Below the pieces are notes generated by a model, which did no database searches, was not told the DNA's origin, and saw only the letters and a program-made list of their open reading frames with translations. From Betaproteobacteria bacterium LSUCC0117 (lineage in GTDB: Bacteria > Pseudomonadota > Gammaproteobacteria > Burkholderiales > Burkholderiaceae_C), in the NCBI GenBank assembly GCA_030441535.1, contig JAUJFZ010000007.1, forward strand, positions 1 through 64,000: a stretch of DNA of 64,000 bases, in the 5' to 3' direction. Each line of letters begins with the position of its first letter. Positions within the stretch are counted from its first letter, which is position 1. Below are positions 1 to 8,048 of the stretch, one piece after another. Position numbers and translations under genes: made by a program.

Positions 1-79
1 TACCTCTTTGAATTTGGTTCAGATCGTTGTGATCAGGGTGAACTGTAATTCCCGAATATGACGGTTTTGTGACAACGAC

Positions 80-715
80 TCACCAGTTAAAAATAAGGTC
101 TGCGCGACTTTGAGTTGCGGCGATGAGTCGTGCATTGGGCTCATCGGTCGCAGTCACCCAATCTTGCGCATCTGACAAACTACGACCGAATTGCTGGTGG
201 CGATCTATGAGCCGACGGTTACGCAAGCTGTCATCTACCGCCACATACCAAACCTCATCCATCAGGGCCCTAACTTTCATCCAAGGTCCCTCGTCCAGCA
301 ACAAGTAATTGCCCTCGGCAATGACCAACTGTGTATCGGGAAACACGGGAATCGCGCCAGCCACCGGCTCCTCAATCTCACGTCGAAATTCGGGTGCGTA
401 AATTACCTGATCAGCAGTCTGTGTTCGGATACGCGACAGCAAGGCACCATATCCTGCAACGTCAAAGGTGATGGGGGCGCCTTTACAGTGCGCCAATCCC
501 AGACGTTGTAGCTCAACATTTGCAAGGTGAAAGCCATCCATTGGGACCACTTGCGCTGAGACACGACAAGAGACGCGCAATGCCTCCGCTAGAGTTGATT
601 TACCTGCGCCAGGCGGGCCAACCAGGCCAATCAGTTTGCGCTTCCCATCGGCGACCAAGATCTCTAAGCGCTCCAAATATTGGGGAGGGACAGCGGGTAG
701 GGTTAATTTAGACAT
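80..715 (-). CDS. P-loop nucleoside/sugar kinase-like protein
   Basis: A 211-residue protein with a clear Walker A motif GPPGAGKS at residues 33-40, followed by a PMDGFH segment near residue 58. This arrangement is typical of the uridine kinase / phosphoribulokinase-like family, which includes the fructose-transport kinase FrcK and E. coli YggC. It should phosphorylate a nucleoside, sugar or pantothenate-like substrate in the cytosol; the actual substrate cannot be told. It stands alone, divergent from ybaK with a 52-base spacer, with no sugar transporter beside it. The start is the ATG at 715. Family assignment is firm; function is general only. Confidence 0.85.
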   Translation of the reverse strand: MSKLTLPAVPPQYLERLEILVADGKRKLIGLVGPPGAGKSTLAEALRVSCRVSAQVVPMDGFHLANVELQRLGLAHCKGAPITFDVAGYGALLSRIRTQTADQVIYAPEFRREIEEPVAGAIPVFPDTQLVIAEGNYLLLDEGPWMKVRALMDEVWYVAVDDSLRNRRLIDRHQQFGRSLSDAQDWVTATDEPNARLIAATQSRADLIFNW

Positions 716-767
716 TCAGAGTGAAATAGAATTTTGTTGCGACCCGAAATGATAATCGCACCGTATC

Positions 768-1262
768 ATGCGTAAAAAAGATAGACATTGGAGTGAAACT
801 CCTGCCACTCATTGGCTCAAGCGACATGGGGTCACTTTCACGCCGCATACCTATCACTACGTTGACCGTGGGGGGACGGCTGAGTCGTCGAAGCAGTTGG
901 GCTGGTCAGAGCACGCTGTGGTGAAGACTTTAGTGATGCAAAACGAAAAGGCCGAACCGCTGGTCGTGCTGATGCACGGCGACTGCAGTGTCAGCACGAA
1001 AGCGCTGGCGCGGGCAACCGGTTGCAAATCAATTGAGCCCTGCACGCCCGTGGTTGCCCAACGCCACAGCGGCTACTTGGTCGGTGGCACCTCGCCATTT
1101 GGTTTACGCAAGGACATGCCCATTTACGTTGAGGCCAGTATTCTTAAGCTAGAAAAAATCCTGATCAATGGCGGGGGACGTGGCTTCCTCTTGGAGATCA
1201 CGCCGCAAACATTGGTGGATGTGTTGGGAGGGGTTACGGTGAACTGTGCGCTAGCCGCGTGA
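768..1262 (+). CDS. ybaK: Cys-tRNA(Pro)/aminoacyl-tRNA deacylase YbaK
   Basis: A 164-residue protein of the YbaK/EbsC family, which hydrolyses mischarged Cys-tRNA(Pro) in trans after prolyl-tRNA synthetase. The conserved lysine lies in VVKTL (K53), and the GGTSPFG loop that characterises the family is at residues 106-112. Length is as expected for YbaK. It is monocistronic, divergent from the kinase upstream and convergent with the COQ7-family gene, whose stop lies 18 bases away. Family members differ in tRNA specificity, so the exact substrate is inferred. Confidence 0.9.
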   Translation: MRKKDRHWSETPATHWLKRHGVTFTPHTYHYVDRGGTAESSKQLGWSEHAVVKTLVMQNEKAEPLVVLMHGDCSVSTKALARATGCKSIEPCTPVVAQRHSGYLVGGTSPFGLRKDMPIYVEASILKLEKILINGGGRGFLLEITPQTLVDVLGGVTVNCALAA

Positions 1263-1280
1263 CACACATCGCCATTCGGT

Positions 1281-1877
1281 TCAAAAGCGTCGCGCCAAAA
1301 CCACCGCGACGCCGGAGCCCCACCCCACCATCCAACACCAGGCACGCAGGAACCAGTGTCTAGCTGGCCCCGCCAAAGCCAGGGATTCATCGCGATGGTG
1401 TTGTTCATCTGCCTGGCAGCGTTGCAGCAGAGGCAATAGCCCCTCTGGGCCGTCAAGCGATGTGAGGTGATCAATTTGTTGCTGATAGTGCTGGTCGACA
1501 AACGTCTCGACGGCCGCGATCGTACCGTACACGGAGACTCGACCAAACAGCGCGGGCATCGCACCCGTGAGCCAACCAGCGAGACGCCAAGGCCCCAAGA
1601 GGATGCTTCTTTGTGTTGCAGGCAACCATTGTTCGATGAGCGCTAGGTGCTCAGCCTCGGTCGCGCCATGGGCTTTGGCGAAGGCGATCAATTCCTCATC
1701 ATTTCGCCACTTGGCTACGGCGGCAATGCCCTTGTAAATGTAGACGGCACCGGTTTCACCCGCATGATCAGAGCGCAGTTCGCGCAAGAGGTAATTCGAC
1801 AAAGTGAGCGGCACAGCGGATTTATAGGGATGGGCGTGAAAGCAAAGTGGTTCAGCGTGCGCAAGCATATCCCACAC
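1281..1877 (-). CDS. coq7: COQ7-family demethoxyubiquinone hydroxylase (di-iron)
   Basis: A 198-residue ferritin-like di-iron protein. The carboxylate/histidine ligand pattern of COQ7 is complete: E41 (in HAGETGA), E74xxH77, E124 and E158xxH161. COQ7 enzymes add the last ring hydroxyl in ubiquinone synthesis, acting at the inner membrane face. The HAGETGA form resembles the shorter mitochondrial/alphaproteobacterial branch more than the usual longer gammaproteobacterial Coq7. It lies 67 bases downstream of the reductive dehalogenase-like gene on the same strand and could be co-transcribed with it. Start at 1877 is the first ATG; the ATG three codons later is also possible. Confidence 0.85.
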   Translation of the reverse strand: MWDMLAHAEPLCFHAHPYKSAVPLTLSNYLLRELRSDHAGETGAVYIYKGIAAVAKWRNDEELIAFAKAHGATEAEHLALIEQWLPATQRSILLGPWRLAGWLTGAMPALFGRVSVYGTIAAVETFVDQHYQQQIDHLTSLDGPEGLLPLLQRCQADEQHHRDESLALAGPARHWFLRAWCWMVGWGSGVAVVLARRF

Positions 1878-1944
1878 GACCGGGCCACGCCGTTACACCG
1901 ACCTTTTCACCCCAAGCCGCATTGGGGTATCGCACGCCGGTGGA

Positions 1945-4900
1945 CTAGAGATCCAAAACGATTTGTTTGTCAGGCTCAGCGGTTCGTGAGCAACACAGAA
2001 TGATCTTGTGCGATCGATCTGCCGCACTCAAAACAAAGTCACGGTGCTGAACCGCGTCAGACTGCGCTGCATCGAACGGCGTGGCACAAACACCGCACAG
2101 ACCATCACTGCACTTGACATCAAGGACGACACCGGCTGCTGCTAATGCCTCGACTGCTGTTTGGTCGGCGCCAACTTTCAAAACTTTTCCAGACCGCATC
2201 AACTTGACACTGAAGGGATGGTTGGTCCAAGCAGGTGTCTCGGGGGCGGTGAAATACTCTCTATGGCAATTGGCGTCGGGCCAATCAAGCTCTTTTGCTA
2301 TCGCAAAAACAGCATCCATATAGCGTGATGATCCGCAGACGTAGAGATGCATACCGGAGGCAAACGCAGGCACCAACGTTGACAGGTCGGCGCGTGTTCC
2401 TTCGTTGCTAAAGTGATAGTGCACCCGACCGGCCCAGGGGGCATCGCGCAGATCATCCAAAAAGCCAGCGTCTGTTCGGTCTTTTGCGCTGTAGTGCAGC
2501 GTGAACTTTCGATCCAAACGATGTAAGCGATATGCCATGGCAATCAGCGGTGTGACACCAATACCGCCTGCAAAAAAGAGGGATTCACTGGCATCCTCTA
2601 CAAGGGGAAAGTGATTTGTCGGACGAGAAATGAATACACGGCGACCCGCTTTGAAGACCCGATGCATCAGGGCTGAGCCGCCACGTCCCTGCCCTCCTTG
2701 GTTGACGGTGGGCTCTCTGAGCACCCCCAAAACATACTTGCTGGAATCTGCGGGATCGCCAGCCAAACTGAATTGACGCAGGTACTCGGGTGCGACAACC
2801 ACGTCGATATGCGCGCCAGCCTCGAATGCGGGCAATGGCGTTCCGTCGAGTGATTGAAACTCGTACTTAGCGACAGCCGGCACCATATCCTCACGCTTAA
2901 CCAATTGGACCGGAAATACCGGCGGCTCAGCGGGTAAAGGCGCGGGACCCGGTGCCAAGTCCGTCGTCTGACCGCTTGCCAATCGCATTCGATATTCGGC
3001 TGGAGTTAGGAGCGAGCGATACCTCACGATCCCCTCCTCCCGATTAACGGGATGGGGCACCGGGTAAGGTTGCGGCATCTTGTCGGCTGGGTAAACCGCG
3101 AGCGTTTGTTCTTCGTAGCGCAGTTTGAGTTCTTTTTGAAGCCCACGTCGATTGGTTTGCGCAGCCTGCACGTATCGCCCAGTCTTTGGGTCGAGCTCAA
3201 TATCCCACCACCATGTCTTTATCGGGTTGATATCGCCACGGTTCAGCTGATCATCGAGTCGTGCAAGTACAGGGGCGACGGCTGGTAACTTGATGGCGAT
3301 CTGACGCCAGAGGCTATCTGCGAGTAAGCCTTCCAGATTCCAAGGACAGGTTTTCATGCACCGACCGCACATCCCCCCCGCTGCGTTCGTGATGCGGTAA
3401 CGGGTGCATTTCTCAGCATCGCTTTTCCAGATCTCATAGCCGTTGTACATCAACTTGGGACCAGCGGTAATGGCACCCGATGGGCATTCGCGTGCGCACT
3501 TATTGCAGCTTTCACAAAAATTTTGAAGACCAAAATTAATGGGTAGGTCAGCCTGCATGGGTAAGTCTGTCGTCACGGTGCCGCTCTTGAGGCGAGGGCC
3601 CAAAAATGGATTCAAGATCACCTCACCAATACGACTCACCTCGCCTAATCCCGATAGCAACAACAACGGAGGTTGCAAGACGTCACCATCGAGTACCGAG
3701 TGAACCCGCGCGCTGTAGCCAAGCCGGCGAACTTGCTCCGCAATGACCCCGCCCATCAAAGAAAATCGCAGATAGGCGCGCATGCTCTGAGCGACGCTAA
3801 TCCAGTCATCGCCACTGGCACCATCCATGGTCTCGTGGCCTTGGTCGATCAATAAATTGATCGCGTTCTTATGGTACGCAGGCAACGCGTTACCACCGGC
3901 ATCGTGCGAGTAATACACCCACTCCGGTGCAGCGCACAGACCAACCGCATCAACCCCGAGGAAATACGACGCGGCCTTCAGGTTATTGGCGTTGCGGACA
4001 GGATCAGCTGTGCGGGGTGAAACGTCGCCACGCGCCTCTCCAAACTGAAGCAACAAGAGCGCACCCAGCGCCCGTCGGGCACACGCACCGATCGGACTCT
4101 TCATGACATAGTGCGCGTTTTTGGCCTGATCTTGAACGGTACTACCCAAGTCACCAAAAAGCGATCGTGCAAAAAAGTCAGCACGCTTCGGAAAGCGTGG
4201 GACGCGGTCATGATCAATAAAGGTCGTCGGCTCTGCTTGTCGCGTAATCGATTCAAAGGGATAAGCGCCGTCCTTGAAGTCGCGATTGGCGTAGGGTTGC
4301 TGATTGGCTTTACCTTTCAGGCTTCCGATGCCCAGTTGCCACGCCAGGCCATGGCTTCGCGACTTTTTCTGTTGCGTAGCCAATGGCCAATCGGCAGCCA
4401 TCTCAAAGTTAGTCGTCACCGCTGCCAAGCCGTAACGGGAACCGAGGTAAGGATGTGTGCCGTCTGGCAGTGACAAACCTGCAGCAACGGCTAATCGGGG
4501 TAAGTCCACGTCACTGCAGCTGGCACTGTGCGCCCGCGCCTCAAAGCCCAACAGACGAAGGTAGTTTGATAACAGCACCGCTGTTTGGGATGCAAGCAAC
4601 GCGGCCCGATGCATTTGAGCATCGCCAATCCAATCGCTACCTGGCTCATCTGCGCGTGGATCGCGCGGATATTCGATCGCAAGGACTATGGCATGACTGT
4701 GGTGCGCAACGCTCGGATGCTTTGCGCGCGCAGACTCGAGCACATCGGCCAGAATCATATCTATGCCGGCCGCAAAACTGGTCGGTTGGCTCCTCGCCAG
4801 CTCGTCACCCAAGGCACTCACCTCAGGGTTGGTAATCGGTTGTTCTAAAAGAGCCGCTTGAGGAAGCGCACAAACACCCACCAACGACGCGTCGAAATAA

Positions 4901-5172
4901 TAACCAGCGGCTTTGATGTGATTAGCGCGCTCTGCCGGTGCAGAGGGCACTTCTCCCTTCTCTGGATTAATCGGACCATCGCGTACCAGATCAAACATCG
5001 CAGCATAGCGCGTCATCGCATTGACCAATGAATCTTGGCAAGTGCTGTGATACTGCAACGCCGTCATCGATGGCATCGCAGATAAATCCGGTAGCCTCGT
5101 ATCTCTGGCAAGTCGCTCACAGGGATAAGGCCCAAGGTGAACCGGCCGTTGGCCATAAGAAAACAATCGCAT
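1945..5172 (-). CDS. self-sufficient reductive dehalogenase-like fusion protein
   Basis: A predicted 1,075-residue cytosolic enzyme of the reductive dehalogenase (RdhA) family fused to its own reductase. Residues about 1-290 are a divergent copy of the corrinoid-binding domain; about 300-550 is the catalytic corrinoid domain. Next come eight ferredoxin-type cysteines for two 4Fe-4S clusters: C553, C556, C559, C563 and C589, C602, C605, C609. Residues about 750-1075 form a phthalate-dioxygenase-reductase module: FMN motif RQFSL near 799, NAD site FAGGIGVTP near 867, and a plant-type 2Fe-2S site at C1021, C1026, C1029 and C1060. There is no Tat signal and no RdhB anchor gene, unlike respiratory RdhA. 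The architecture matches NAD(P)H-linked catabolic dehalogenases such as BhbA of Comamonas. The start chosen is ATG 5172, with AAAAGGA just upstream; an upstream TTG at 5190 is less likely. Halogenated substrate unknown. Confidence 0.88.
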   Translation of the reverse strand: MRLFSYGQRPVHLGPYPCERLARDTRLPDLSAMPSMTALQYHSTCQDSLVNAMTRYAAMFDLVRDGPINPEKGEVPSAPAERANHIKAAGYYFDASLVGVCALPQAALLEQPITNPEVSALGDELARSQPTSFAAGIDMILADVLESARAKHPSVAHHSHAIVLAIEYPRDPRADEPGSDWIGDAQMHRAALLASQTAVLLSNYLRLLGFEARAHSASCSDVDLPRLAVAAGLSLPDGTHPYLGSRYGLAAVTTNFEMAADWPLATQQKKSRSHGLAWQLGIGSLKGKANQQPYANRDFKDGAYPFESITRQAEPTTFIDHDRVPRFPKRADFFARSLFGDLGSTVQDQAKNAHYVMKSPIGACARRALGALLLLQFGEARGDVSPRTADPVRNANNLKAASYFLGVDAVGLCAAPEWVYYSHDAGGNALPAYHKNAINLLIDQGHETMDGASGDDWISVAQSMRAYLRFSLMGGVIAEQVRRLGYSARVHSVLDGDVLQPPLLLLSGLGEVSRIGEVILNPFLGPRLKSGTVTTDLPMQADLPINFGLQNFCESCNKCARECPSGAITAGPKLMYNGYEIWKSDAEKCTRYRITNAAGGMCGRCMKTCPWNLEGLLADSLWRQIAIKLPAVAPVLARLDDQLNRGDINPIKTWWWDIELDPKTGRYVQAAQTNRRGLQKELKLRYEEQTLAVYPADKMPQPYPVPHPVNREEGIVRYRSLLTPAEYRMRLASGQTTDLAPGPAPLPAEPPVFPVQLVKREDMVPAVAKYEFQSLDGTPLPAFEAGAHIDVVVAPEYLRQFSLAGDPADSSKYVLGVLREPTVNQGGQGRGGSALMHRVFKAGRRVFISRPTNHFPLVEDASESLFFAGGIGVTPLIAMAYRLHRLDRKFTLHYSAKDRTDAGFLDDLRDAPWAGRVHYHFSNEGTRADLSTLVPAFASGMHLYVCGSSRYMDAVFAIAKELDWPDANCHREYFTAPETPAWTNHPFSVKLMRSGKVLKVGADQTAVEALAAAGVVLDVKCSDGLCGVCATPFDAAQSDAVQHRDFVLSAADRSHKIILCCSRTAEPDKQIVLDL

Positions 5173-5416
5173 CGAGAATCCTTTTATCAAACGAACTTTG
5201 ATGTACTCAAAATCCAGCTTGGGGGGTCTTCGCTCCCATCATATTGAGTAGCCTCTCATTCGCCAAGAAAACGCTGCAATGAGATACACCACGAATCGGT
5301 ATAAAAACCAAGCGCGTGGTTGCAAGATAGCCATTTTTCTCTCACCCTATTTCGTACAAAGGCATGAGGTAACATGGCGACGCCACACGGTCTATCAACT
5401 GCCAAAACATCCGTCA

Positions 5417-6118
5417 ATGGAAGCATTACTCATCTCAACCGGCGTAGTAGCCCTTGCTGAAATTGGCGACAAGACGCAACTCCTCGCATTTATCCTCGCG
5501 GCGCGTTTCAAGCGGCCCTTGCCTATCATTGCCGGCATCTTAGTAGCGACGTTGGTTAACCATGGTTTAGCCGGCGCTTTAGGTGCATGGATCACATCGG
5601 TCATTAGTTCAGAAATCATGCGCTGGGTGTTGGGCGGCTCGTTCATTGGGATGGCGATCTGGACGCTCATTCCCGACAAAATTGAAGAACAGGAAACGCA
5701 GGTTTCCAAACACTTGGGCGTTTTCGGCGCAACTTTAGTCACCTTCTTTTTGGCTGAGATGGGTGACAAAACACAAATTGCGACCGTCGCCCTCGCTGCA
5801 CACTACACCACCCCGTTGATGGTGATTGCAGGTACGACTCTGGGAATGCTCATCGCAGACGTGCCCGCCGTTTTCGTGGGGAATCGATTCGCCGCCAAAA
5901 TCCCAATGAAGTTAGTGCATGCCATCGCAGCAGGTATTTTTGCGGCCATGGGAATTTTGACGCTACTTGAGGTGGGCAGCTTATTCGCCCATCACGACGC
6001 CCTCGCGTCGTGGATCGGCACCGCCTTGCAGCTGACCACGCTGCCATTTGATGGCTTGGAGTCCACTGGTCATATCCAACTCGCGGATCTCATGGTCTTT
6101 GGCTCTCAACGCATCTAG
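5417..6118 (+). CDS. GDT1/TMEM165-family cation transporter
   Basis: A 233-residue integral membrane protein carrying the two signature motifs of the UPF0016/GDT1 family, EIGDKTQ near residue 16 and EMGDKTQ near residue 115, one in each half of an inverted repeat. Family members move Mn2+ or Ca2+, and bacterial ones usually export manganese. The start ATG at 5417 gives the normal N-terminus (MEALLIS); an in-frame ATG at 5279 would add 46 residues of non-membrane sequence and is rejected. The C-terminus is odd: after the last helix it continues about 43 residues, encoded antisense to the end of ggt. The gene is divergent from the dehalogenase-like gene. Confidence 0.85.
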   Translation: MEALLISTGVVALAEIGDKTQLLAFILAARFKRPLPIIAGILVATLVNHGLAGALGAWITSVISSEIMRWVLGGSFIGMAIWTLIPDKIEEQETQVSKHLGVFGATLVTFFLAEMGDKTQIATVALAAHYTTPLMVIAGTTLGMLIADVPAVFVGNRFAAKIPMKLVHAIAAGIFAAMGILTLLEVGSLFAHHDALASWIGTALQLTTLPFDGLESTGHIQLADLMVFGSQRI

Positions 6119-7798
6119 CGTTGCCGCTGGAAAGCGTTCTTTCTCCAACAGGGTGGGGCCGTTGATACTGGCAAAGTTAGGCAGATTAATTGCCTCTTGC
6201 GGTGACATGCCCCAGTTCAACATGCCGTAAAGGGCTTTAGCGGTGTAATGAATGATGAGTGCACCACCGGGCGAGCCAACGCTGGAAACCAAATTCCCGC
6301 TCGCCTTGTCGAACACCAAGGTCGGGGACATGGACGAACGCGGGCGCTTACCAGGCTCGACTCGGTTAGCGATAGGTTTTCCGTTTGCACCTTTTGGGGC
6401 AAAGCTGAAATCGGTTAACTCGTTATTGAGCAGGAAACCTTTGACCATCAGGCGACTACCAAAAGCGGCCTCGATCGTCGTGGTCATGGCAACGGCATTC
6501 CCTTGCGCATCAACAATGCTGATATGGCTGGTTCCATACTCGATTTGGTCTGGCATGGGTGCATGGCTGGTTTTGACTGGAGCCGGGTCACCAGGCATTG
6601 CCCGCTTCATGCTTTGCTCACCAATGGCAAGCGCTCGTCGAGCTAAGTACTGGGGATTGACCAAGCTCTTCCAATCACCCCCCGGAGCCTCGACAAAGTC
6701 AGGGTCAGCAAGATACAGACCGCGGTCGGCAAAAGTCAATCGGCTCGCTTCGGTGTATTGGTGCAACCAGGCCGCGGTGGGTAATCCTTTTTCCAAGCTG
6801 TTTTGGCGGGTCATGGCAGGCGTGATGCCTAAGATTTGGGCGACGGCAAGTGCCCCGGAGCTCGGCGGTGGCATGCCGCAAATGACATAAGTCGTTTGTG
6901 TGACCGCAGTGTAGTCCGTACAAAATGCGCTGCGTGTTTTAGGTTGATAAGCCGCCAAATCCGACAAGGTCAGTTTGCCGGGGTTAGTCGGGTGTTTTTG
7001 CACCTTGTCGACGATGGCCTGCGCGACGTCCCCCGCATGCAACGCGTTGGACTTGTCCTTCGCGATGGCTTTCAACACGGCCGCTAATTCTAGATTTTTC
7101 AATACATGGCCTACAGGCCAAGCTTCACCCTGAGGGGTGTAAAAATACGCTGCGGCAACGGGATCTTTTTTCAGATATTGATCGGCTTTTAGTAACGTGT
7201 GCAGTCGATAGCTCACGGGGAAACCGCTCTCAGCCAGTGCAATCGCCTGTTCAAATAGCTTGGACCAAGGCAGTCTGCCGTGCTTGGCGTGGGCCAGCTC
7301 CAACATGCGCACGGTACCCGGCGTGCCCACAGCACGCCCGCCAACCAAACCGTCGATAAATGGCATGGGTTTGCCGTCCGCACCGAGAAACAGGTTTTCG
7401 GTGACCGCCATGGGAGCAGTCTCTCGTCCATCGTAGGCCACGGTTTGCTTACCGTCGTGATGCAGCAAAAACGCGCCGCCGCCAATGCCGCTGGACTGAG
7501 GCTCCACCAGGGTCAAAACCATTTGCACGGCTATCACGGCATCAACGGCACTACCGCCAGCCCGCAGTATTTGATAACCCGCGTCAGTTGCCAATGGATT
7601 AGCTGCAGCGACGGCAAATCGCCTGTGGGTCCAACCTTCTCTCTCTTTGTAGCCCGATGCCAGCTCTGGTTGGAGCAAGAGCTGTTGGTTGGCTGTTACG
7701 GAAGCTACGTGGTTAGGCGTATAGACCGATGCGCATCCTGCTAACAAGAGCATACAAGTGACGGCAACGACAACACAAAAGGGACGGCTGAGGATCAT
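5981..7798 (-). CDS. ggt: gamma-glutamyltransferase, lipoprotein form
   Basis: A 605-residue precursor of gamma-glutamyltranspeptidase, which cleaves glutathione and other gamma-glutamyl compounds in the periplasm and matures by self-cleavage. The catalytic threonine is in YGTSHISIVD, with downstream PGGALIIHY and the C-terminal GADPRREG tail. The N-terminus is a lipoprotein signal: hydrophobic stretch ending LLLAGC, so the enzyme is probably membrane-tethered. The start at ATG 7798 places this signal correctly; an upstream ATG at 7837 would precede it with 13 charged residues. The last 138 bases overlap the transporter gene on the other strand. Confidence 0.93.
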   Translation of the reverse strand: MILSRPFCVVVAVTCMLLLAGCASVYTPNHVASVTANQQLLLQPELASGYKEREGWTHRRFAVAAANPLATDAGYQILRAGGSAVDAVIAVQMVLTLVEPQSSGIGGGAFLLHHDGKQTVAYDGRETAPMAVTENLFLGADGKPMPFIDGLVGGRAVGTPGTVRMLELAHAKHGRLPWSKLFEQAIALAESGFPVSYRLHTLLKADQYLKKDPVAAAYFYTPQGEAWPVGHVLKNLELAAVLKAIAKDKSNALHAGDVAQAIVDKVQKHPTNPGKLTLSDLAAYQPKTRSAFCTDYTAVTQTTYVICGMPPPSSGALAVAQILGITPAMTRQNSLEKGLPTAAWLHQYTEASRLTFADRGLYLADPDFVEAPGGDWKSLVNPQYLARRALAIGEQSMKRAMPGDPAPVKTSHAPMPDQIEYGTSHISIVDAQGNAVAMTTTIEAAFGSRLMVKGFLLNNELTDFSFAPKGANGKPIANRVEPGKRPRSSMSPTLVFDKASGNLVSSVGSPGGALIIHYTAKALYGMLNWGMSPQEAINLPNFASINGPTLLEKERFPAATLDALRAKDHEIRELDMTSGLQAIKWQRGQLQGGADPRREGVVMGE

Positions 7799-7889
7799 GC
7801 GCTTCTTTCGACACTGAGGTGGCCCTCTATCTTGCAACTAAACTGGTTTTTCGGGAATCACCAGCTGCAAGTTGTGTCAGTCAGAAATC

Positions 7890-7918
7890 AAAAACAAAAA
7901 ACGCCCTGAAAAGGGCGT
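7890..7918 (-). terminator. intrinsic terminator after tRNA-Ser
   Basis: On the minus strand a perfect 7-base-pair stem (ACGCCCT / AGGGCGT) with a 4-base loop is followed by TTTTTTGTTTTTG. It lies 15 bases beyond the tRNA-Ser 3' end, as expected for the transcript ending after the tRNA. Confidence 0.85.
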
Positions 7919-7932
7919 ATTTGCTAGCTGTC

Positions 7933-8025
7933 TGGCGGAGCGAGAGGGATTCGAACCCTCGATGAGGCTCTACACCCCATACTCCCTTAGCAGGGGAGCA
8001 CCTTCGGCCACTCGGTCATCGCTCC
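7933..8025 (-). tRNA. tRNA-Ser (anticodon GCT)
   Basis: A 90-base serine tRNA plus an encoded CCA. Acceptor stem GGAGCGA pairs with TCGCTCC, the T-arm contains GGTTCGAATCC, and there is a long variable arm typical of class II tRNAs. The anticodon GCT (bases 7991 to 7989) lies in CTGCTAA, so it reads AGC and AGU. It lies 23 bases downstream of lysC on the same strand, with a terminator after it, so it may be processed from the same transcript. Confidence 0.96.
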
Positions 8026-8048
8026 GGACGAGTAATTATGCCACGACT

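Noticed and set aside
1..79. End of an upstream gene or regulatory element at the left edge
   Set aside because: No open frame or motif could be supported in these 79 bases.
5173..5416. Possible cobalamin or manganese (yybP-ykoY) riboswitch between the dehalogenase-like gene and the cation transporter
   Set aside because: Neither the cobalamin box nor the yybP-ykoY core could be found on either strand in this 244-base gap.
5279..5416. N-terminal extension of the GDT1-type transporter
   Set aside because: The 46 extra residues are not membrane-like and family members begin at the ATG at 5417.
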